This document shows positions 57,675-64,000 of a DNA stretch of 64,000 nt, one piece after another. Both the position numbers and the translations under genes were made by a program. The notes under the pieces are model-generated. The model was not told the DNA's origin, did no database searches, and worked only from the letters and a program-made list of their open reading frames with translations. The stretch comes from Zymoseptoria tritici IPO323 (lineage: Eukaryota > Ascomycota > Dothideomycetes > Mycosphaerellales > Mycosphaerellaceae), in NCBI RefSeq assembly GCF_000219625.1, contig NC_018218.1, positions 3,472,001 to 3,536,000 of the forward strand, written 5' to 3'. Numbering within the stretch: position 1 is the first letter of the stretch; every line of letters starts with the position of its first letter.

Positions 57675-58668
57675 CGTCTTCCTGTGTCAGCCCGTCGCAA
57701 GAACTGGCAGTCTCGCACTGCCCGACCAGTCCAGGTTCTTTATTATGTACGGCCGCCATTCTGATCTTCGTCCTCCTGAGCATTTCATCGCCACGAGTAA
57801 TGGCGGTCGGTTCGCCGCGGTGCACTGTGCAGTAGGCGGCGGGATCGTCAGGCAAATGGGAGAGTCCAATGGCGCTGATCAGCCTCTCGTGGTCTGGCAC
57901 GTCGGAACCGCCAGAGCCATGGCTCGAGCTTCTGCAAGGGCCCGGCGTTCCCGCCAGCGAGGGGCGTTTCATCCTCGTGAGAACTCTTTGGGCTCTCGTG
58001 CGTTGTGCATAAAGATCATACGACAGGAGAGTCTGGCCATGGCGAGGCCAGAACAAAGCGCTTTTCACAGTCTCCGCGCGGCCCTGGGCCGATCGCAGCC
58101 CAAGGAACATGCTATAGCGATCTGCGAATGGTGGCGATATTCAAGATTTCATACACCATTTGGCACCAGCCGGAAGGCCATAGCGCGAATATAACCAACT
58201 CTTATTGCTACGGACGATCATGGCATTACACTCTTCGGCATCGACACTGCGAACGATCACCTAGTACTCCCACAGCATTGTCACGCATGGCAGCATGGAA
58301 TGCCTTGCACACAACGCAGCACACGTTTGAAACGGCGTGTCCGTACGCTGGCAGGATAGCGCAAGATGGCGTGCAGCTGTATCAGCGGGCGGTCAAGAGG
58401 ACAGCATAAGTTCAAGCAACTTAGCAGGGCACGCTGGTAGACCCTCAGGTACGTTGCATTGTTCCAGTAAAGTATGATGACCAAACGCCTTCCCAGCTAC
58501 ACGCAGTAGTTCTCCTCGACCTATAGCAATCATGCTGATCCTCACAACTCAATGTGCCCAATCTCGACGCGCGCCAGTCCACAATCTCCTCAACACACAC
58601 GAAGTCGGACAACACGCCGAAGCATCGATCGTGAAACCGAGCTGCTCGTCCATGGGTCGCCGAAGTGC
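57675..58668. other. Gap upstream of GGPP synthase
   Basis: 994 bp containing the GGPP synthase promoter and the 3' flank of the M3 peptidase. Short Arg/Ser-rich frames occur on both strands but none is convincing. Confidence 0.45.
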
Positions 58669-61456
58669 TCAGAAGATCTGTCCATTGGCGAACTTGATAA
58701 ATGCCTCGAGATTCGGATCACGGCCGAGATACTCTCTCAACAGCTCCGCAGGATCTCTCGCACCACCGTACTGCAAGACTTGCGTGCGGTATCGCATGCC
58801 CTCGTCACTATTGAATGGATCGGCCGCGAACTTGGTGGCAAAGACGTCCTCAGCGTAGCTCTGGCACCAAAGATACGTGTACAGGCTGCCTCCGTACTGG
58901 TTTACGTAGCTCGTGAAGCTGAGTGCGGGATAGCCCCATCGATCTCCTTGTCCCAGATCGGAGGGATCTTCGAGCCCGGTCAGGTTGCGGAATTTGTCGT
59001 TGAAAATCGCGACATAGTCAGTGCTATTGATCTCGTCGATACTGGTGGCTTGGAAGACCTGTTGATCGTTGGTAGAGAAGGCAACCAGGCGCATCTGGTC
59101 GAGAGATCTGCGGACGAGGCTGGTGCTGACCACATTGGCGGCTATGTCATCAGGCAGGGTCGCTGGGGGAAGAGGAGCATTCGGGTCCGATTGCTCTTTC
59201 CTCCATGCTTCGGCAGCTTGCGGCGATAAGGATGACCTAAAGTGGATCGCGAAAGAATTAGCACGGTCAGGCACGATCGAGCACCTCGCCAGAAGCTGTC
59301 AAGATATGCTAGTGCCATGAAACTTCGACTTACCAATGCCTAGCGATACGTTTGACCGCTTCCGGTCTACGCGGATAGTTCTCCATGAACTGCGCCGGGA
59401 ACTTGTTGATCGTCAGACACTTCTTACATCTCTGGAGGGTGTACAGCAAAGCTTCTTACCTCTACGAAGTCAACTGGAACGCCGAACGTCCCATGCGTGC
59501 GCGTGAAGTTGGTCACGGAGAGTAGATCATCTGAGGGCGGAAGGGTTAGCGATAGCTCGAACGCGTAGGGTATGAGGGCAGACTGAGACCCGCTGGCATA
59601 GACCAAGAGAACATCTCGGACCGCTACAGGCCTTCTGCCCTTCGATAGTCTTACGCATGCCGTGCCCGAGTTCATGAAAGACGACTCCCAGGTCGCTGTA
59701 TTTTATCAAAGACGGCTTCAGAGCCTCGTTTTCAGACCGGATGAAGTTGGTGATGACACGCACGGACGGATAATGTAAAGTGCCGTCGGGTTTGCGATAC
59801 CCCGGGGAGAACATGTTCTCGAACCCGCCATCGGTACTCTTAAAGGGCGGGCGGTAGAACAGATCCAGGTAGAGACTAAAAAAGGGGAGGACGGGATGTC
59901 AGCGAAGTTTCGGGTCAAAAGGGCTGAGAGGCGGACTGAAACCTGCTAGCATGGACCGAGAAAGAGTCTCAGACCGCTGCAGGCCTTCTACCCTTCGCTT
60001 TACTTACTATCCACGGAAACCGGGGTCGCTGATGTTGGCACTGGCACAACTGGGATTCTTGTCGTCATCCCAAACCGCAAACATCAGGAGCGACGGGTCA
60101 TAGACCAGATCGTCTCCCTTGCCTGTCGGTGACAAGTCATCTGCGTCTTTTCCTTCAATGCGATCGAACCGGAGGCCATAGATTTCGCCGTATATGGAGA
60201 GAAGTGCTGGGATCGTAAAGTTGACCGGGAAGTACTCCTTGATCTTGTCCACGTTGACATTGTAGAGATTTTCTTTTTCGAGTTCCGGATAGATGTAACC
60301 GTCCCATTGGTATGCGATGTCCCTTTCGCCCACCAGACTGACGGCGGTCGTGTCGTTTTGCTTTGTCTGGGCAATGTCTGCTACATCGCGCTCGGTGTGG
60401 GAAACGATATTGGTGCGAATTTCTTCTAAAAACGCATTTACCCTGGTGTGGTTCTGTGCGATGTTGGCAGCCAGGCTGCACATGAGTCAAAAATCGTTTG
60501 CTTTCGGCGCTGGGGTAATGGACTTACGCATAGTCGGCATATGAAGTATAGTTGTAGAACTGTGCGATTTGCAATTGCAGCCTGACGTACTCTTCCAAAA
60601 TCGGCTCGTTCTCCGGTGCAATTCGAGACTGCGCAAGAAATAAGGTATATCTCGTTGTTGCGTTCACGGCGCTCGTCATTACTGCGACGTATACCGAGTA
60701 AGCATTGGCGTCGAAAGACAGCTTTCCGGCGTTGTCTCCAGTGGCATTCGTCTTGTCGAAAGTGTTGAGAAGTTCCGTCGGCACACCCTCAAGCTCTTCA
60801 GCCGTGAAGTAAACAGGTGCCGGAGCATTGGCGTTCTCTGCAAACTTGCTCGCAGCGTCGCCGACGCGGCCTTCCAAGTCGTGGATGTAATCACGCTGGG
60901 TGGGCGAAAATGTGAGATCGGAAAATGAGCCCCAGAGGTTTTTGAGAACGATTTGCTGCTCTTCACTCAGTTCAGTGTCGTTCACGTTTGCCTGGTAGAC
61001 CGTGTCCACAAGCTGAAAAAGCTTTTCGTTGGTGTAAATTTCGACATAGACGGCCGAGAGATTCGCTTGAACTTCATTCGTGGCTTCCGTGACGTCTTTC
61101 TTGTCTGATTGGGCGTAGGCACTGAGCGGATATAACAGAGCCGTGTTGATATTGTCGGTCTGCATATACGGGAGAATCACATTGTCGAATGTTGCATTGC
61201 CGGTGGCGACACTTGCCAGGATATTTTGCACTGTCGTCTGCGCGTTCGCAGTGAACTCGATCCCGATCTGTTTCACAGATTCGGCCGTATCGTTCCACAC
61301 AAATGGAGCCTGGGGAGGTCTCTGGAGTCCCGAAGAGAGAGTATCAACGTCTCGGCGAGTCTGCTCGTGGGGATGAGGTAAATCAGCGCTGTGGCCGAGC
61401 TGGACCAAAGCAGAGATCAGAAAGAGTGTCATGGACTTGATTCCGTGATGCGCCAT
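58669..61456 (-). CDS. Secreted M3-family zinc metallopeptidase
   Basis: Six exons: 61456-60528, 60475-60008, 59875-59655, 59530-59460, 59401-59334 and 59236-58669. They give 774 residues. A signal peptide is visible (MTLFLISALVQLGHSAD), so the enzyme is secreted or vacuolar. Many NxT/S sites fit. The zinc site is VVFHELGHGMHDLL (HExxH), with the third ligand Glu about 25 residues on in VDFVEFPAQFMEN, the M3 (thimet oligopeptidase) layout. The C-terminal RHWSSLSPQ and YLWCQSYAEDVFATKF parts also match. Members cut short peptides. Two of its five introns, 60007-59876 and 59654-59531, are homologous introner-like elements, and the latter splits the codon for the His right after HELGHGM. The natural substrate is unknown. 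Confidence 0.88.
59531..59654 (-). mobile_element. Introner-like intron A (in M3 peptidase gene)
   Basis: A 124-nt intron in sense orientation, GTAAGACTATC to CCCTCAG, phase 1. It shares with introns B and C the core AGGGCAGAAGGCCTG, a CCGAGA/TCTTGG hairpin, the block ATGCYAGCRGG...CTCAG, CTGCCCTYATACC and the tail TCGAGCT...CGCTAACCC with the branch site. Homology runs along the full intron, from donor side to branch site, while flanking exons are unrelated to those of intron C. This is the hallmark of introner-like elements described in Dothideomycetes. Confidence 0.8.
59876..60007 (-). mobile_element. Introner-like intron B (in M3 peptidase gene)
   Basis: A 132-nt intron, GTAAGTAAAGC to TTTTTTAG, phase 2 (TA|T). 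The core is AGGGTAGAAGGCCTG, the hairpin CTGAGA/TCTCGG, followed by ATGCTAGCAGG and the tail CCGAAACTTCGCTGACATCCCG. It is the most diverged of the three: the distal stem (CTGCCCT in A and C) is altered to CCGCCT, and the pyrimidine tract before the acceptor is longer. Confidence 0.78.
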
Positions 61457-62040
61457 GATTACGAAGAGAGCCTTGCGAGCCCAACGGCGGAAAGGAGCGT
61501 CGGTGAGAAGCGCGTCGGTGGTTAACAGGAACGGTTCCTTCGAACCGAAACGTCAGTGCGGCAGTGAGGAAAGAGCAAGCAGCGAGGGAAGGGCGGCAGC
61601 ATAATAAGCAAATAATCAATATCGGATGCCCTGACGAACAAAACTCTACGTTTTCAATCTCCTCCACTGGACTGGAGTGCCGTGGTGTCTCTCAAGGCCG
61701 CTGTAAACACTAATAAGATCATCTCGTGTTGTTCCAGGTCCGGTCACGAAGGCCGCCCAATTGATTCGGTCGAATGCGCAGGGGTCCATGTCGTTCATCA
61801 AAGTGGCTTGAGAAATGTAAGCGGCGAGCGTGTTCATACCCAAGAGTTCCTGGTATGGCGCAATGGCCTTCCAGTCTTGATCCCTGCTTCCAGCTCCTGC
61901 AGATCAATTGCGGTGCTCACCCTGCTTATTAACTCGATTGAGCCAGGGCACAAACGCAGAGACACTTGCGCGGGAGCATACGCGCCAAAGATGTGGCTGC
62001 AGCCGATGAGATCTGACAGCCCAGACCTCTGGCTTCCTTT
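61457..62040. other. Gap between M3 peptidase and MFS genes
   Basis: 584 bp that must include the M3 peptidase promoter and the MFS 3' UTR. An 86-codon open frame on the minus strand with protein-like composition lies inside it (separate entry). Confidence 0.5.
61646..61903 (-). pseudogene. Orphan protein-like fragment, possible gene relic
   Basis: This open frame ends at a stop at 61646 and reads DQDWKAIAPYQELLGMNTLAA, then YISQATLMNDMDPCAFDRINW and AAFVTGPGTTRDDLISVYSG. Its composition is balanced, with Trp, Tyr and regular hydrophobics, unlike the chance frames around it. No plausible start or upstream exon was found: the frame is closed by TGA at 61904-61906, and the nearby GTGAGC donor leaves too short an intron. 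It may be the 3' remnant of a decayed gene or a small gene I could not model. The family is not recognised. Confidence 0.3.
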
Positions 62041-63837
62041 TCAACGCAAGCCAGCGACATTGTTCTCCTCATCTCCAGAAAAGGCGTAATGCGAGTGCTT
62101 CCGGATCTCCGCACCCTTGTAGTAGAAGACGAAGGGAATCGCACAACACGCCAACGCGATGAATGCCAACAATGTGCTCGCCCACTGATCGCCCAGACGG
62201 TGGTACATTTGGATCGTGAATAGCACGACGGCCGCTCCCCAGAACGACCGCAAGAATGTCTTTGCCGCGAGCGCCGACGCTGCTTGATGTTGGTACGAGT
62301 CAACGAGGTAGTTGTTGCACCTGAAACAGAAGCACGGAGGGGTCAGCAGTGATTCGGACACAAATGGTATAAGGGCAGGCTGAGATCCGCTAGCATAGCC
62401 CGAGAGAAAATCTCGGGTGGCTGCAGGCCTTCTGCCCTTGGGTGCTTACGAGTTGTAGAGAAAGATGAAACCGAAGCCGACGGCCCACCCTCCCAGCGCG
62501 GGACCGGACCAGTGCAAGTGAGGATACGAAGTCCAAGCAAAGACGAACAGTCCGATCGGTATGAACCAGCAGGAGAACATCATCGGAATCAGTCTTGCCT
62601 CCGCGGGCGGCTTGCCATGGTGTCTTTCCACGAGCTGAAGGTAATGCTTGTTCACCAGCGGAGCGCAAGCGGCGCTCATGAGCACCCCGACCGCAACAGG
62701 GATGAACATCAATCCGGTGCTGGAAGCGGAGTACCCTTTTCCTTCCTGGTAGACGATTGGGTAGGCAATGAAGAACATGTAAAGCAAGCCGTAGAGTACG
62801 GACATGTACAGCGACAGGAAAAAGACAATGAGTTCCTGGAACAGCAGCTGGAACGGTCGAAGGAGGAATACCTTCAGGCGTTCGTTGAGAGGTCGCTTGT
62901 CCAGGTCCTGTTCGGTGACGAACTTCCAATCGCCAGTTTCTTTGCGCATTTTCTTTGCTCGGCGGGCAAGGATCTCGGGAGCGTAGGTCTCTGGCACGGT
63001 GAAGGTGATGAGTATGCAGCAGAATGCAGAGAGAATGAGTTGCATCCAGTATAGCCAGCGCCAGCCGAGATTGTCCGCGATGAACCCTCCTGCAAGGGGC
63101 CCGATGGCTGGTCCGATGAATGGCGCCGCGCTGAAGACAGCCATGGGCACGCCACGCTCGTTGGGGTTCCAGAGATCGGCGAGCGTGCCGCCGACGAGCG
63201 TCATTGGCGCAGAGAACATGATGCCGTCGATGGCGCGGCAGATGAGGAGTGTCTCGATGTTGGGAGCGACTGCGCAGGGTATGATGAACACCACAGCGAG
63301 GAGCAGCGTGCTGATGTAGATCTTCTGACGGCCAAGGATTTCCGATAAGGGCGCGAAGGCCATGGGTCCGATGCCGAACCCAACAACGAACAGCGAGATG
63401 GCCAGCAGAGAGACCTCCTCGCTGACTCCGAATGTCTTTGCTGGTGAGGCCACGTCGGCAGTAATGACTGCACTGTCGAATGCTACAGCGAAGCAGGTGA
63501 TGGCCACGACTAGCGTGCACCACCACTTGTAGGCTCGCGAAAAGTTTTTAGGGTTGGCAGGATCGTTGATATCGAAGGTTACGAGCTCGTAACGCTCGGT
63601 TCGGCCAGTTTTGTTCGATTGCACGGGTCGAAGGCCTCCGGTCACTTCGGTAGTGTATTCTTCCATGCATGCTTCTGCTGTGAGGGTTCTATATGGCAGG
63701 TTGAGCACATCCACGTCATCTTGGTTGGCTCCATGGGCGGGAAGTGTTGCCTCTGTCTTCTCTAGTGCAATCGATGTTGTTCTGCTGGTGCTCTCCGAGG
63801 TTGAGTCGTTCTTCTCTGGTGGTATGGCAGGTGTCAT
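62041..63837 (-). CDS. MFS drug/polyamine-type transporter (DHA1, 12 TM)
   Basis: Exons 63837-62450 and 62320-62041 are joined through TC|G (Ser), giving 555 residues. A cytosolic N-terminus of about 110 residues ends in [19 protein letters not shown], the usual lead-in of fungal DHA1 carriers. Twelve membrane segments follow. The motif-A loop is [13 protein letters not shown], and the antiporter-type motif region is [38 protein letters not shown], typical of the polyamine/drug:H+ antiporter group (Flr1/Tpo1-like). A long central loop lies near [14 protein letters not shown]. Substrates cannot be read from sequence. The single intron, C, is introner-like and sits just before the final two membrane segments ([10 protein letters not shown]). 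The upstream promoter has an (AT)n TATA element. Confidence 0.92.
62321..62449 (-). mobile_element. Introner-like intron C (in MFS gene)
   Basis: A 129-nt intron, GTAAGCACCC to TGTTTCAG, phase 2 (TC|G). It carries the core AAGGGCAGAAGGCCTG, a perfect 7-bp hairpin CCCGAGA/TCTCGGG, ATGCTAGCGG, a distal CTGCCCTTATACC that can pair with AAGGGCAG (8 bp), and the tail CCGAATCACTGCTGACCCC. It lies in a gene with no homology to the M3 peptidase, so the shared intron sequence cannot come from gene duplication. Confidence 0.8.
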
Positions 63838-64000
63838 CTTCGAGTAGGGCTAACGGACAAGAGAAATGGGACCGGGGTGTGAAAAGACCGACTTCCTACC
63901 TTGATCGCCTATATATATATTGCGCCAGCTCCAGAAGTTGCAAAATTCCCATGACGACGTCCGCATTCTCGCCGCTGATGCGCCGCAATATCGTGAGAAG
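63838..64000. promoter_or_regulatory. MFS gene promoter (to window end)
   Basis: 163 bp upstream of the transporter start. A run TATATATATAT at 63910-63920, about 73 bp before the ATG, is a good TATA candidate for the minus strand. The region continues past the window. Confidence 0.5.

Noticed and set aside
56040..63837. Terpenoid or secondary-metabolite cluster (GGPP synthase, MFS carrier, with P450 and old yellow enzyme elsewhere)
   Set aside because: There is no terpene cyclase, polyketide or peptide synthetase, nor a cluster regulator. The neighbours are housekeeping genes (NHP2, Fyv6, OSCP, Sec61).

Overview
This is a stretch of nuclear DNA from a filamentous ascomycete. Most genes are interrupted by 50-160 nt introns with GT(A/G)AG donors, CTRAC branch points and YAG acceptors. 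The products are eukaryotic and typically fungal: Sec61 alpha, a Prm1 cell-fusion protein, HbrB/TORC2, a fused alpha-beta tryptophan synthase, AP-3 sigma and mitochondrial carriers. Three homologous, structured introns of the introner type, plus the general protein style, point to Dothideomycetes (Capnodiales or Mycosphaerellales-like). The class is an inference; no species is claimed. There are no bacterial, plasmid, CRISPR or phage features.

Layout. 1-16.8 kb: 3' part of an unknown gene, a Sif2/TBL1-like WD40 protein, a TMEM115-like Golgi protein, a Mug190-type SMP/C2 lipid-transfer tether, an old yellow enzyme, a DUF1772-type membrane protein, Sec61 alpha and a mitochondrial dicarboxylate carrier containing a 5-nt microexon. 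17-29.6 kb: mitochondrial Phe-tRNA synthetase, pyruvate dehydrogenase kinase, a seven-exon cytochrome P450, a 305-bp MITE-like element with 8-bp target duplication, Ctf8, bifunctional tryptophan synthase with a Gcn4/CpcA-type site upstream, and a MYND/Mss51-C protein. 30-48 kb: a single-pass Ser/Thr/Pro-rich membrane protein ending in a pheromone-like Cys motif, a Gyp5-like TBC Rab-GAP, an HbrB TORC2 subunit, Prm1, and two unrecognised proteins, separated by long gene-free regions (2.4 and 1.9 kb). 49-64 kb: AP-3 sigma, ATP synthase OSCP subunit, a zinc-finger-like protein, an Fyv6/FAM192A protein, Nhp2, GGPP synthase, a secreted M3 metallopeptidase and a DHA1-type MFS transporter.

Most genes are unrelated housekeeping functions (secretion, mitochondria, vesicle traffic, chromatin, RNA) rather than a pathway cluster. 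P450, old yellow enzyme, GGPP synthase and MFS genes are present but dispersed among housekeeping genes, so I do not call a metabolite cluster.

The most striking structure is at 59.5-62.5 kb. Three introns, two in the M3 peptidase and one in the neighbouring MFS gene, are homologous along their whole length. They share a core, a conserved hairpin and a branch-site tail, as expected of recently multiplied introner-like elements. One splits the peptidase's zinc-binding motif region. Exon coordinates in the entries were derived by hand from splice consensus, reading frame and family conservation.
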